A stretch of 64,000 nucleotides of DNA from a methanogenic archaeon mixed culture ISO4-G1 (GTDB lineage: Archaea; Thermoplasmatota; Thermoplasmata; Methanomassiliicoccales; Methanomethylophilaceae): contig CP013703.1 in the NCBI GenBank assembly GCA_001563305.1, positions 1,227,773 to 1,291,772 on the forward strand, in the 5' to 3' direction. A program made the translations under genes and the position numbers. Positions within the stretch are counted from its first letter, which is position 1; every line of letters begins with the position of its first letter. Shown piece by piece: positions 1-9,686 of the stretch. The notes under the pieces were generated by a model, which had not been told where the DNA came from, ran no database searches, and saw nothing but the letters and a program-made list of their open reading frames with translations.

Positions 1-1
1 C

Positions 2-1666
2 ATCGATGCCACCATAAAGCAGGGCAAGGCCGTCATGCAGCCCGGACTGCTGTCGCAGGCCGACGGGAACATCCTGTACGTGGATGACGTCAACCTGATG
101 GACCAGAGGATCCTCATGAGCCTCCTGAACTCCGTACTGGACGGAAGGGTCGTGCTGGAAAGGGAGGGCGTTTCCGCGGAATACGACGTGGACACCGCGC
201 TCATCGCCACCATGAATCCCGTGGATTCGGATGTCAGCTCCCATGTCCTCGACCGTTTCGACCTCTGCGCGTATGCGGACTTCCCGGAAGCCGAGGAGGG
301 CAGGGCGGAGATCCTGAGGCGCAACGCGGACTTCCAGAAGGATCCGGCCTCGTTCATCGAGAGATACAAGGAAGAGGAGGATGCCCTGGTCGCGAAGATC
401 GAGAGGGCCCGCAAGCTCCTCCCGCTGGTATCCATCTCTGACGATCTGATAAGCGTCTGCGTGGAACTTGCTGTCAAGGTCCTGGCCGACGGCCACCGCG
501 GCGACATAGCCATGATCAACACCGCCAAGGCGCTCGCCGCGCTCAATGACCGCGACGAGGTCATGAAGAAGGACGTCGAGGAAGCAGCGATGCTGTGTTT
601 GGCACATAGGCGCAACTATGTGCAGGAACCCCCACCGGAACCCCCTGAGCCTCCCGAGGATCAGGATGATCAGGACGAGGATCCCCCTGAGGACCAGGAC
701 GACGATGACAAGGATGACGATCAGGAGGACGAGGAGGATGAACAGGATCAGGATGATCAAGACGATCAGGAACAGACCCCTCCGCCCGACATCGACCTCC
801 AGCAGCTGATGGACGAGATGGTATTCGAGATCGGGGACCAGTTCAGGGTCATCGATTACCTCAACGACGGCAACAGGAAGGTCTCCAAGACCTCCGCGAA
901 GAAGGGCCGCAGGATGATGGTGGAGAGTTCGGACTCGTCCGGACGCTACGCCCGCTCCAGGATACCCGCTGAGAAGACCCATGACATCGCCTTCGATGCC
1001 ACGGTCAGAGCCGCCGCCCCGTACCAGAGGCAGAGGGAGAAGACCGGGCTCGCGATCAACATCCAGAAGCAGGATGTCAGGGAGAAGGTCCGCGAGATGC
1101 GCGCCGGATGCACCATACTGTTCCTCGTGGATGCCAGCGGATCGCTCGGAGTCAGGAAGAGGATGACCGCCGTCAAGGGCGCGGTCCTCTCCATGCTCAG
1201 GGACAGCTACGTCAAGAGGGACCGCATAGGCATGATGGCCTTCAGGCGCGATTCCGCCGAACTAGTGCTCCCGCCGACCAGATCGGTCGAGTACAGCTAC
1301 AGGAAGCTGGAGGAGATGCCCACCGGAGGGAAGACCCCGCTGGGAGAGGCACTGATGACCGTCAACCAGTACATGACGTCCTACTCCCGCGCTCATGTCG
1401 GGGAGATGTGCTACATCGTCATCATCACGGACGGCCGCGCCAACGTGGCGCTGAACGAGGGCGCGGATGCCAACAAGGAAGTGCTGAAGCTCGCCGAGGA
1501 CATGGCCATCCCGCAGGTCAAATGGATCGTCATAGATGCCAGTGCCGGGTTCATCAGATTCGACAACGCCGAGAAGCTCGCACAGGCGCTCGAGGCCACA
1601 TACTTCAGGCTCGAGGACCTTAACGCCGACCGTCTGGCCGAGAGCGTGAGAGCAGTCATCCGCTGA
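2..1666 (+). CDS. Magnesium/cobalt chelatase ChlD-like subunit (AAA+ plus vWA), 5'-truncated
   Basis: This is the AAA+ and von Willebrand A subunit that energises metal insertion into a tetrapyrrole by the large CobN/BchH-type subunit. The reading frame is already open at base 2, and the Walker A part lies outside the window, so the gene is cut by the window edge and is not itself broken. Seen in order: an AAA+ segment with the Walker B-like stretch YVDDVNLMD, a very acidic Asp/Glu/Gln/Pro linker (bases about 625-790), and a vWA domain with a MIDAS motif DASGS near base 1130 and TDGRANV further on. A homologous complete copy lies at 45093-47042. The CobN-like gene starts about 80 bases downstream, so the two are probably co-transcribed. 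Whether the metal is cobalt, magnesium or nickel cannot be decided from sequence. Confidence 0.9.
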   Translation: MDATIKQGKAVMQPGLLSQADGNILYVDDVNLMDQRILMSLLNSVLDGRVVLEREGVSAEYDVDTALIATMNPVDSDVSSHVLDRFDLCAYADFPEAEEGRAEILRRNADFQKDPASFIERYKEEEDALVAKIERARKLLPLVSISDDLISVCVELAVKVLADGHRGDIAMINTAKALAALNDRDEVMKKDVEEAAMLCLAHRRNYVQEPPPEPPEPPEDQDDQDEDPPEDQDDDDKDDDQEDEEDEQDQDDQDDQEQTPPPDIDLQQLMDEMVFEIGDQFRVIDYLNDGNRKVSKTSAKKGRRMMVESSDSSGRYARSRIPAEKTHDIAFDATVRAAAPYQRQREKTGLAINIQKQDVREKVREMRAGCTILFLVDASGSLGVRKRMTAVKGAVLSMLRDSYVKRDRIGMMAFRRDSAELVLPPTRSVEYSYRKLEEMPTGGKTPLGEALMTVNQYMTSYSRAHVGEMCYIVIITDGRANVALNEGADANKEVLKLAEDMAIPQVKWIVIDASAGFIRFDNAEKLAQALEATYFRLEDLNADRLAESVRAVIR

Positions 1667-1747
1667 CATGGCACAGTACAAATATCCGATACTCGGATAC
1701 CACTACATTCGACCTGGATGCCTCATCCAGTAAAGGCAGGGTTACTG

Positions 1748-4700
1748 ATGAAATATGTGAACATCGCCGTGGGAACCAACGACAGCTTCCTGATGAACAA
1801 GGCTGTCAACACCATCCGTTCCATGGGATACGAGGTCGACTACCACTACTACAACGGCTCCGATCTCGACGAGGACCCGCTGTACCTAGCGGATGCGGTG
1901 AAGGTCATATCCTCAGCGGATTTCATCACCATAAAAGTCCACGGCGACACCACGTACTGCAAGAAGTTCGACAAGATCAAAGAGGCCATCGAGACCCATC
2001 ACGTCTGCACCCACCTCATCTGCACCGACTCATGGGTGGTGGACGAGTACAGGAACCATTTCCTGGGCACGGAGGAGGATTACAATCTCGTGACGACCTA
2101 TGCGGTCCTCGCCGGGGATGACAACTACATCGGCCTCATCAAGTGGGCGCTCAGGAAGTTCGACGGACTGGACATAGAGCTCCCGGAACCCAGCCATCCC
2201 CTGACAGAAGGCATATACATGCCCGGGCTGGAGAACCATTCCATCAAAGACTTCATCGATGGGCTGGACCCTTCCAAACCCAACATCGGGATCTTCTTCT
2301 ACCAGAAGCAGTGGGTCACCCACAACATCGATCACATCGACGGCCTCATACGCGCCGTCCAGGAACTGGGAGGGAATCCCGTCCCCGTATTCTTCAACAC
2401 ACAGGAGTTCAAGGTCGACAACTCCAAAGGGATCAAGAGGCTGCTAAGGGAGGACCTCACCAGGGACGGTAAGCCCGTACTGGACAGCATCATCAACACC
2501 ATGAGCTTCAGCCAGACCCTGATCGCCACACCAGGGGCAGGGGAACAGGTCTTTGAGGAGAACATGTACATGGATTACGGCGTGCCCGTGATACAGTCCA
2601 TGAACCTTGCGGAGGACGAGGAATGGTGGAACGGACATCTGGAGGGGCTCAATCCTGCCGAGATAGCGTACAGCGTCGTCCATCCGGAATTCGACGGACA
2701 GATCATAACCGTCCCTTCCGCCAGCACCGAGATCGCCGCCAACAGCGAGAGGTACTGCAAGAGCCTCACAGACAGGGCGTTCCGCGTGGCGGACATCGCC
2801 ATCATGTGGGGCAGGCTCCGCCGCATAAAGAACAAGGACAGGAAGGTTGCCATCCTGCTCTACCAATATCCCGCAAAGAACGCGGGTGCCGGTGGCGCGA
2901 GCGGACTGGACACATTCGGAAGCGTCGTGAACATTCTCCGTCAGATGAAGGAGGAGGGCTACGATGTCGGGGAGAGGATCCCCGAGACCGCCAAGGAACT
3001 TGTGGACATCCTCCTCTCCGGTCTCACCAACGACACCGAATGGTTGTCCAACGAGGAGGTCAGAAAGCGTTCGGTCGACCTGATACCTCCGGAGCAGTAC
3101 GACATATGGTACAGGGAGCTGTCGGAGACCGCACGCAACAAAATCGAAAAGGACTGGGGGAAGCCCCCCGGGGACATATACACCTCGAAGAACGACATGA
3201 TAGTACCAGGCACCGTCTTCGGCAACATCATCGTCGGATTCCAGCCCGACAGGAGCAGGGACCTGCAGGCCAACTACCACGACCCGGATGTCGTCCATCC
3301 CCATCAGTACTACGCTTACTACAAATGGCTCAGATTCGACTTCGGCGCCGACGCGGTGATCCATGTCGGCACCCACGGGACGCTCGAATGGCTGCCGGGA
3401 AAATCGGTGGCCCTCGGGAACGACTGCTGCCCCGACTACATCATGACCTCCCTCCCGGACATCTACCCTTACATCATCGGAAACCCGGGGGAGGGGACCC
3501 AGGCGAAGAGGCGCGCCGCAGCCGTCATCATCGACCACATGATACCGACCATGACCCGTGCCGGCGGATACGATGACATACTGGAACTGGAGGGGGCCCT
3601 CCAGAACTACATGCAGGCCAAGACGCAGGGGCAGAACGAGAACGTCTCCATGATCAGGGAGAAGCTCAGGGAGATCCTTGGCAAGATGGAGATGTACAAC
3701 GACATCGGACTCGTACCGGACTGCTCGAACGAGGAACTGGACGGCAGGATCGATGACCTCTACGATTACGTCGTGGATATCAAGGAGAATCTCATAAAGG
3801 ATGGCCTTCACATCCTGGGCGACGTACCGAAGGACAAGAGACTGGAAGAGGACATCTACAGCCTCACCAGGGTCGACAACGGCGATATCCCCTCGCTCCG
3901 CCGCGGGATTTCCGAATCCATGGGATACGACATCCTGGACATCCAGAACAACGCCTCCGGGATCGACGAGAGGACCGGAAAGCTGAAGGGTCAGATCCTC
4001 GAGGAGGTCGAGACCACGATGGAAGGACTGATCTCGGAATTCGCCGAGGCAGGGTTCGATGAGGACCGCTGTCTGGCACTTGTGAAGAGGTTCGGTTCCG
4101 ACGACATTAACACCACGGTATCGTTCCTCTGCACCAGCATCTATCCCAACCTCATGAGGATGCGCGACGAGGTCGGCAGCGTCATGAGCGCACTGGAGGG
4201 CAACTACATAGAGCCCGGACCGTCGGGATGCCCGACCAGGGGCAGGGCGCAGATCCTCCCTACGGGCAGGAACTTCTATTCCATAGACCCCGACTCCATC
4301 CCGTGGCATTCCAGCTGGGAGATCGGGAAGAGGATGGCCGACCAGATGCTGGAGAGGTTCGTCGACGAGCACGGCAGCTATCCGAAGAACATCGGCATAG
4401 TGATGTGGGCCACAGACACCATGAAGACCGGCGGTGACGACACCGCATATGTGCTCTGGCTCCTGGGGATACGCCCTGTATGGACAGGGTACGCGGGCAG
4501 GGTCAAGGACCTGGAGGTCATCCCGGTTTCCGAACTTGGGAGACCTAGGATAGACGTCACGCTCAGGATCAGCGGGCTGTTCAGGGACACCTTCCCCAAC
4601 CTGGTCAGGATGATCGATCGCGCGGTGCAGACCGTCGCCGGCCTTGATGAATCCGAAGAGGAGAACTTCATCCTCGCCAACTTGCGTAGGGACATAGTCC

Positions 4701-5476
4701 TCTCCATCGAGGAGGGGATGCCGGAGGACCAGGCCAGGGAGGATGCCATGATCCGCATATTCGGTGATGCTCCTGGCACATACGGTTCCGGAACGAACAT
4801 CCTCGTCCGCACGTCCGATTGGAAGGACCAGGACGAGCTCGGGAAGATATACCGTGACTACGGGGAGTACGCATACGGTATCGGAAGGTTCGGCGAGAGG
4901 AAGCCCGATGCCTTCAGGCACAAGCTGATGAACATGGACGTCACCGTGAAGAACAGCGTCAGCAGGGAGTACGACATGTTCGACAACGACGACGTGTACA
5001 CGGACCTCGGAGGTTTCAACGCCGCGGTCAGATCGGTGAGGGGCACCCTCCCCATGTCCATGATCGGATTCTCCGCGGACACCACCAATCTGAAGACCAA
5101 GACGATCGACGAGGAAGGACGCTACATCTTCCGCAGCAAGATCAACAACCCCAAATGGTTCGAGGGGCTGAAGCCGCACGGGTTCAAGGGCGCCCAGGAG
5201 ATATCGAAGATGACTGAGTACGTCTTCGGCTGGGACGCCACATCGGACATCATCGAAGGATGGGAGTACAAATCCATAGCGGAGAACTTCCTATTCAACA
5301 AGGAGAACGCGGAGTGGTTCCGCGAGGCGAACCCCTACGCCATGATGGAAGTGGTCTCGAGGCTGCTCGAGGCCATATACCGCGACATGTGGGACGCCGG
5401 GGACGAGATGCAGCAGAGACTGCAGGACCTTTACGAGGACCTGGAGGGAGAACTGGAGGGCCTGAATGACAGATGA
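1748..5476 (+). CDS. cobN: Cobaltochelatase CobN / magnesium chelatase subunit H family protein
   Basis: This is the large porphyrin- or corrin-binding subunit of an ATP-dependent metal chelatase, which works with the ChlD-type protein encoded just upstream. It is about 1,240 residues long, the normal size for CobN/BchH. The conserved core is visible, including HVGTHGTLEWLPGK, GNPGEGTQAKRR and a CPTRGR segment in the C-terminal half. I chose the ATG at 1748 because the protein then begins directly with the N-terminal fold; an in-frame ATG at 1718 would add ten residues. The C-terminal end overlaps the next gene by 11 bp. In a methanogen with corrinoid-dependent methyl transfer, cobalt insertion for B12 is the likeliest role, but methanogens can also use the small CbiX/CbiK chelatases, so the metal is an inference. 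Confidence 0.9.
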   Translation: MKYVNIAVGTNDSFLMNKAVNTIRSMGYEVDYHYYNGSDLDEDPLYLADAVKVISSADFITIKVHGDTTYCKKFDKIKEAIETHHVCTHLICTDSWVVDEYRNHFLGTEEDYNLVTTYAVLAGDDNYIGLIKWALRKFDGLDIELPEPSHPLTEGIYMPGLENHSIKDFIDGLDPSKPNIGIFFYQKQWVTHNIDHIDGLIRAVQELGGNPVPVFFNTQEFKVDNSKGIKRLLREDLTRDGKPVLDSIINTMSFSQTLIATPGAGEQVFEENMYMDYGVPVIQSMNLAEDEEWWNGHLEGLNPAEIAYSVVHPEFDGQIITVPSASTEIAANSERYCKSLTDRAFRVADIAIMWGRLRRIKNKDRKVAILLYQYPAKNAGAGGASGLDTFGSVVNILRQMKEEGYDVGERIPETAKELVDILLSGLTNDTEWLSNEEVRKRSVDLIPPEQYDIWYRELSETARNKIEKDWGKPPGDIYTSKNDMIVPGTVFGNIIVGFQPDRSRDLQANYHDPDVVHPHQYYAYYKWLRFDFGADAVIHVGTHGTLEWLPGKSVALGNDCCPDYIMTSLPDIYPYIIGNPGEGTQAKRRAAAVIIDHMIPTMTRAGGYDDILELEGALQNYMQAKTQGQNENVSMIREKLREILGKMEMYNDIGLVPDCSNEELDGRIDDLYDYVVDIKENLIKDGLHILGDVPKDKRLEEDIYSLTRVDNGDIPSLRRGISESMGYDILDIQNNASGIDERTGKLKGQILEEVETTMEGLISEFAEAGFDEDRCLALVKRFGSDDINTTVSFLCTSIYPNLMRMRDEVGSVMSALEGNYIEPGPSGCPTRGRAQILPTGRNFYSIDPDSIPWHSSWEIGKRMADQMLERFVDEHGSYPKNIGIVMWATDTMKTGGDDTAYVLWLLGIRPVWTGYAGRVKDLEVIPVSELGRPRIDVTLRISGLFRDTFPNLVRMIDRAVQTVAGLDESEEENFILANLRRDIVLSIEEGMPEDQAREDAMIRIFGDAPGTYGSGTNILVRTSDWKDQDELGKIYRDYGEYAYGIGRFGERKPDAFRHKLMNMDVTVKNSVSREYDMFDNDDVYTDLGGFNAAVRSVRGTLPMSMIGFSADTTNLKTKTIDEEGRYIFRSKINNPKWFEGLKPHGFKGAQEISKMTEYVFGWDATSDIIEGWEYKSIAENFLFNKENAEWFREANPYAMMEVVSRLLEAIYRDMWDAGDEMQQRLQDLYEDLEGELEGLNDR

Positions 5477-6353
5477 CATCATAATCAGCGGGATAGGGAT
5501 CACCAAGAAATTCGGGAATTTCACAGCCGTGGACAACATAGACGTGGAGGTCAAGCGCGGCGAGATATTCGGGTTCCTGGGGCCCAACGGGGCCGGGAAG
5601 ACCACCACCATCAGGGTGATGACCACCCTCACGCCCCCTACCTCCGGGGAGATAATGATCGAGGGACATGTGATCAAGGGTCTCGACGACCCCATGAAGG
5701 AAAAGATCGGGATCGTCCAGCAGCACATCTCCATGGACAGGGACGTATCCGTCAGGGAGAACATCTGGTACCATGCGATCCTCCACCGCATGCCCAAAAA
5801 GCTGGCCCAGGAGAGGTTCGACGCATTGGTCAAGGCCATGGACCTGGGGGATTATCTGGATTACATGACGATCAACCTCTCCGGAGGCTGGAAGAGGAAA
5901 GCTGCCATCGTTTGCGCTCTGATCCACGACCCGTCGATACTGGTCCTTGACGAACCCACGGCCGGTCTCGACACCCAGTCCAGGCACATGCTGTGGAAGC
6001 TCATAAGGGAGCTGAATTCCAAGGGCACGACGATCTTCCTCACGACCCATTACATGGACGAGGCGGAGGAGCTGTGCGACAGGATAGCCATCCTGGACCA
6101 CGGCCACATCATCGCCCAGGGGACGCCGAAGGAGCTGTGCGAGAATCTGGGCAGATGGGCGATAGAATACATAGAGGACGGCGACAAGAACTGCCGCTAT
6201 TTCCACGATTACACGGATGCCAAGGCATTCAGGGATTCCCTGCCTGAGGACATGCAGGTCACATCTAGGAGCACCAACCTGGAGGACGTGTTCCTCGAAC
6301 TGACGGGGAAGGAGAACGTACAGGCCACCGAGGAGGTGAAGTACAGGATATGA
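5466..6353 (+). CDS. ABC-2 type exporter, ATP-binding subunit (first cassette)
   Basis: This is the ATPase of a DrrA-like exporter that powers the permease encoded immediately downstream. The ABC domain fills residues 5-230, with Walker A GPNGAGKTTT near residue 40, a signature LSGGW (Trp where Gln is usual) near 138, Walker B LVLDEPTAGLD and a switch histidine in TTHYMDEAE. It overlaps the end of cobN by 11 bp and the permease start by 4 bp, so translation is coupled across chelatase and exporter genes. The paralogous pair at 7098-8689 repeats the arrangement. The substrate is unknown; coupling to a chelatase gene hints at a tetrapyrrole, a metal complex or a lipid, but nothing in the protein proves this. 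Confidence 0.9.
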   Translation: MTDDIIISGIGITKKFGNFTAVDNIDVEVKRGEIFGFLGPNGAGKTTTIRVMTTLTPPTSGEIMIEGHVIKGLDDPMKEKIGIVQQHISMDRDVSVRENIWYHAILHRMPKKLAQERFDALVKAMDLGDYLDYMTINLSGGWKRKAAIVCALIHDPSILVLDEPTAGLDTQSRHMLWKLIRELNSKGTTIFLTTHYMDEAEELCDRIAILDHGHIIAQGTPKELCENLGRWAIEYIEDGDKNCRYFHDYTDAKAFRDSLPEDMQVTSRSTNLEDVFLELTGKENVQATEEVKYRI

Positions 6354-7096
6354 CGGTGATCTCCGATTCCTTCCGTGTCGCCTGGATCGACTTCATGTTC
6401 ATCAAGAGGAACATCCTCGTGGTGCTCATCACCAGCCTGGTCACACCGCTGCTGTATATCGTTGCGTTCGGATACGGTTTCGGCTCCGGCGCGACGGTGG
6501 ACGGCATAGATTACATCGCTTTCATGATACCGGGAGTCATGTCGATGTCGACCATGAACTCGTGCTTCAACAATGTGGCCCAGAAGGTCATGGTCCAACG
6601 TACATACTATCAGAGCTTCGACGAACTGTTCCTGTGCTCGATGAAACCCATATCCGTGATACTGGGAAGGACCTGGGCCGGGATGATCAGGAGCCTCATC
6701 AGCTGCGCGGTGCTGTATGCTGTCGGGATGGTACTGACAGAGGACATGCACCTTTCGATACTCAGCATAGGCGTGATCCTGCTGTGCTGTCTGACCTACT
6801 CCCTCCTGGGTGTGGTGGCAGGTATGCTCGCCAACTCGCATCTGACCCTCACGCTGTTCACGACGCTCGTGATCACGCCGATGACGTTCCTGTCCGGGAC
6901 CATCTTCTCCCTGGACGCCCTCCCGGAGGTCGCACAGTGGATACTCAACGCCCTGCCGCTCACGCATTCCACGGATTGCATCAGGTCGTCCATTTTGGAC
7001 ACCGGGTTCCCGCTGGTATCCTTGGCCGTCATCCTCGTCTACATGACCGTATTCATACTGATCAGCAGACACCTTCTGGTGAAGGGGAGGCAGTGA
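6350..7096 (+). CDS. ABC-2 type exporter, permease subunit (first cassette)
   Basis: This is an integral membrane subunit of about 248 residues with the usual ABC-2 layout: a short cytoplasmic N-terminus, then about six hydrophobic segments (for example around VVLITSLVTPLLYIVAF and the C-terminal LAVILVYMTVFILI). The conserved YYQSFDELFLCSM and the late 'ITPMTFLSGTIF' stretch match the ABC-2 permease family. The start overlaps the ATPase stop in an ATGA junction, and the next gene starts 2 bp after this stop. It should form the membrane dimer for the upstream ATPase. Confidence 0.87.
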   Translation: MTVISDSFRVAWIDFMFIKRNILVVLITSLVTPLLYIVAFGYGFGSGATVDGIDYIAFMIPGVMSMSTMNSCFNNVAQKVMVQRTYYQSFDELFLCSMKPISVILGRTWAGMIRSLISCAVLYAVGMVLTEDMHLSILSIGVILLCCLTYSLLGVVAGMLANSHLTLTLFTTLVITPMTFLSGTIFSLDALPEVAQWILNALPLTHSTDCIRSSILDTGFPLVSLAVILVYMTVFILISRHLLVKGRQ

Positions 7097-7097
7097 G

Positions 7098-7943
7098 ATG
7101 GACAACATCGTAGAAGTCAAGGACCTGGTGGTGAAGTTCGGGGATTTCACCGCAGTGAACGGAATCACATTCGAAGTGAAGGAAGGGGAGATCTTCGGAT
7201 TCCTCGGACCGAACGGAGCAGGCAAGACCACCACGATCCGTACCATCACCACCATTCAGAAATTCGTATCTGGCTCTGTCAAAGTCGGAGGGTTCGACAT
7301 CAGGAAGGACTATGTCGAGGCCCGCAAGCTCATCGGCATGTCCCAGCAGAACATCTCCCTGGACAAGGACCTCACCGTACGTCAGAACCTGAAGCACCAC
7401 GCCATCATGCACAAGATCCCTTCCAAGCAGATCGACAGACTGGTCAAGGAGACCGCCGACATCCTGGAGCTGGGGGACTACATGGACAGGAAGGTCATGG
7501 AGCTCTCCGGCGGCTGGAAGAGGAAAGCGTCCATCATATGCGCCATAATCCACCACCCGAAGATCCTGCTGCTGGATGAGCCCACGGCGGGACTGGACAC
7601 ACGCTCGCGCCACATGCTGTGGGACCTCGTGGGGATGCTGAACTCCCGCGGGACGACCATATTCCTGACCACCCACTACATAGAGGAGGCCGAATCCCTG
7701 TGCGACAGGGTGGCCATAATCGACCACGGGGAACTCGTGGCGATAGGCACGGTCAGCGAACTCAAGGCCAAGGTCGGAAAGTTCGCCGTAGAGACCACCA
7801 ACGACGAAGGGAAGAGGAGGATGGAATACTTCGAATCCCTGGACGATGCCAAGGCGTTCTCCCAGACCCTCGGCGACAGACTGTTCAACATCAGAAGGGT
7901 CACCCTGGAAGATGCGTATCTAAAGCTCACGGGAGGTCTCTAA
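7098..7943 (+). CDS. ABC-2 type exporter, ATP-binding subunit (second cassette)
   Basis: This is a second DrrA-like ATPase, clearly paralogous to the one at 5466. It has Walker A GPNGAGKTTT, the same LSGGW signature, LLLDEPTAGLD and TTHYIEEAE. The C-terminal about 60 residues contain the small domain that in this family sits against the permease. It starts 2 bp after the first permease and ends in a TAATG junction with the second permease. The two cassettes could form two homomeric exporters or one heteromeric exporter; sequence alone does not tell. Confidence 0.9.
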   Translation: MDNIVEVKDLVVKFGDFTAVNGITFEVKEGEIFGFLGPNGAGKTTTIRTITTIQKFVSGSVKVGGFDIRKDYVEARKLIGMSQQNISLDKDLTVRQNLKHHAIMHKIPSKQIDRLVKETADILELGDYMDRKVMELSGGWKRKASIICAIIHHPKILLLDEPTAGLDTRSRHMLWDLVGMLNSRGTTIFLTTHYIEEAESLCDRVAIIDHGELVAIGTVSELKAKVGKFAVETTNDEGKRRMEYFESLDDAKAFSQTLGDRLFNIRRVTLEDAYLKLTGGL

Positions 7944-8689
7944 TGGGCGTCCTCGACGAATCGTACAGGGTCGCATGGGGCGACCTGGAGTACATGAAGG
8001 GCAACATGGTGGAGGTGCTCCTGTCATCGCTGGTCGGCCCGCTCCTGTACCTGCTGGCATTCGGTTTCGGTGTGGGAAGCAACATGGACGACCCCCAAGG
8101 CTACGTCACCTACATCGTACCGGGAATCATCGCCCTTACTACGCTGTCGGCCACGTTCAGCACCGTGTCCATGAAGATACTAGTACAGAGGCTGTTCTAC
8201 ATGAGCTTCGACGAACTGCTGCTCTGTCCCCTCCACATATCCTCGATCATACTGGGCAAGACCATACAAGGGATCGTGAGAGCGCTCATCAGCTGCACCA
8301 TCCTGCTGATCGTGGGATGGCTCCTGTCCCCCGCGGTAGCCATCAGCCCGTGGATCTTCATCCTGATCATAGTGTCCAGTCTGCTGTTCTCGCTGCTGGG
8401 ACTCCTGGCCGGGATGCTGACCAACAAGACGCAGAAGCTGACGCTGTTCTCCAGCATCGTCATCGTCCCGATGACGTTCCTCTGCGGTACCCTATTCGAT
8501 TCCAGTGCGCTGCCGGAGATCGCGGCGGACATCATCTACGCGCTGCCGCTGACCCATGTCAGCGCAATCACCAGAGGCATAATGCTCCCGGACTACTCGG
8601 TCGACCCGATCTCCATCGTGATCGTGGCGGCCTACATCATCGCACTCTATGCGATCTGCTATTACATGATCAAGAACAACAAATGCTGA
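7943..8689 (+). CDS. ABC-2 type exporter, permease subunit (second cassette)
   Basis: The ATG at 7943 shares its A with the TAA stop of the upstream ATPase, which fixes the start; a longer upstream frame is only overlap. The product of 248 residues resembles the first permease along its whole length, with matching stretches such as FYMSFDELLLCPL and IVPMTFLCGTLF. About six membrane segments are visible. The next gene begins at or just after this stop. It is the membrane partner of the second ATPase and probably arose by duplication of the whole cassette. Confidence 0.87.
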   Translation: MGVLDESYRVAWGDLEYMKGNMVEVLLSSLVGPLLYLLAFGFGVGSNMDDPQGYVTYIVPGIIALTTLSATFSTVSMKILVQRLFYMSFDELLLCPLHISSIILGKTIQGIVRALISCTILLIVGWLLSPAVAISPWIFILIIVSSLLFSLLGLLAGMLTNKTQKLTLFSSIVIVPMTFLCGTLFDSSALPEIAADIIYALPLTHVSAITRGIMLPDYSVDPISIVIVAAYIIALYAICYYMIKNNKC

Positions 8690-8697
8690 GTGATAAC

Positions 8698-9255
8698 ATG
8701 ACATCAGAACACGCCGCCAAAGCAGTGGACAAGAACGACAGGAAGCTGGCACTTGTGATAGTCGATGTGCAGAAGAAGTTCATAGTGAACGCCAAGGACT
8801 CAACGCTCGAGTCGGCGAGGACGCACACCCCCGTCATGAACAAGGTCATCGATATGTTCAGGGAAGCGGGGAGACCGATCATATGGGTGCTCTACGACAG
8901 CTTCACATGCCTTCCCGGGGTGACCAACGATACGATGGAGCTGCTGGACGGCTTCGAGATCAAGGATACTGACAAGATCGTGAAGAAGTATCACATGAAC
9001 TCGTTCAACAACACCAACCTCTCGGACATCATCCACCACTGCGACTGCGACGCTGCACTCCTGATGGGCATGTTCGCCCAGTACTGCGTCATGGCCACTT
9101 ACTGGGGGGCGTTCGACAAGGATGTGTCGCCTTACATGATGGAGGACTGTCTGATAAGCACCGATGACAAGTTCTGCGACCTGGCGATGCAGCTGTGCAA
9201 ATGCTACACCATGGAAGAGCTGGAGAGCAACCTTAAACTGCACAGGGTGGAATGA
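8698..9255 (+). CDS. Isochorismatase-family cysteine hydrolase
   Basis: This is an amidohydrolase-type alpha/beta protein of 185 residues. The first strand LALVIVDVQKKF carries the catalytic Asp, and the nucleophile Cys sits in GMFAQYCVMATYWGAF. The family includes nicotinamidase, isochorismatase and other small amidases. The substrate cannot be assigned. The ATG at 8698 lies 8 bp past the permease stop; an alternative ATG at 8683 overlaps it and would add five residues. It is the last gene of the chelatase-exporter run and meets the next gene stop to stop with no spacer. Confidence 0.8.
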   Translation: MTSEHAAKAVDKNDRKLALVIVDVQKKFIVNAKDSTLESARTHTPVMNKVIDMFREAGRPIIWVLYDSFTCLPGVTNDTMELLDGFEIKDTDKIVKKYHMNSFNNTNLSDIIHHCDCDAALLMGMFAQYCVMATYWGAFDKDVSPYMMEDCLISTDDKFCDLAMQLCKCYTMEELESNLKLHRVE

Positions 9256-9639
9256 TCAGTCTCTCTTCTTGACGTTGATCTTGATGTTCTCCATCTTGTC
9301 CTTGGCGCCTGTGGCGACCACGTTGTGCATGGTCTTGTCCCTGGTCTCCTCGAACTTGTCGACGGCCTCCCTGACCTCGGGTGACAGTGGAGCCGCATCA
9401 ATGACGGCCTCGAGGAAGTGAAGGAACTCCAGGCATCCCTTGAGGAAGTGCTGCTGGACCTCGTCGTCGGCGACGATCTTCAGGACGGCATCGTTCACGC
9501 CCTTGACCTTCGCCTTCGCCTCGTCGGCCTTCTGCCTTATGGCCTCCTCGGTGTCCTTCCTGCCCTCGTTGAGTATGCTCTCGATGATCTCCCTGTTCTC
9601 CAGGATGAACTTCTTGAATTCCTCGGAGTTAGCTTCCAT
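9256..9639 (-). CDS. Hypothetical small helical protein
   Basis: This gene encodes 127 residues, rich in Glu, Lys and Ala and predicted to be almost entirely helical, with a highly charged Lys-rich end (KKRD). I recognise no domain. There is no signal peptide and no membrane segment, so a cytoplasmic protein is likely. Its stop codon directly abuts the stop of the convergent hydrolase gene. The third-position G/C bias agrees with neighbouring genes, which supports it being real. Confidence 0.6.
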   Translation of the reverse strand: MEANSEEFKKFILENREIIESILNEGRKDTEEAIRQKADEAKAKVKGVNDAVLKIVADDEVQQHFLKGCLEFLHFLEAVIDAAPLSPEVREAVDKFEETRDKTMHNVVATGAKDKMENIKINVKKRD

Positions 9640-9686
9640 GATGAATCAATCGCCCTCGTGATATTTACGGGGTGAGGTCCGGGTCC

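Noticed and set aside
625-800. The Asp/Glu/Gln/Pro-rich stretch as a tandem DNA repeat
   Set aside because: The bases vary from unit to unit; it is an acidic protein linker typical of ChlD subunits, not a DNA repeat.
2444-5179. 911-codon open frame antisense to cobN
   Set aside because: It is a shadow of the GC-biased codon positions of cobN; the Val/Asp/His-rich product has no family resemblance, while the sense frame is a clear CobN.
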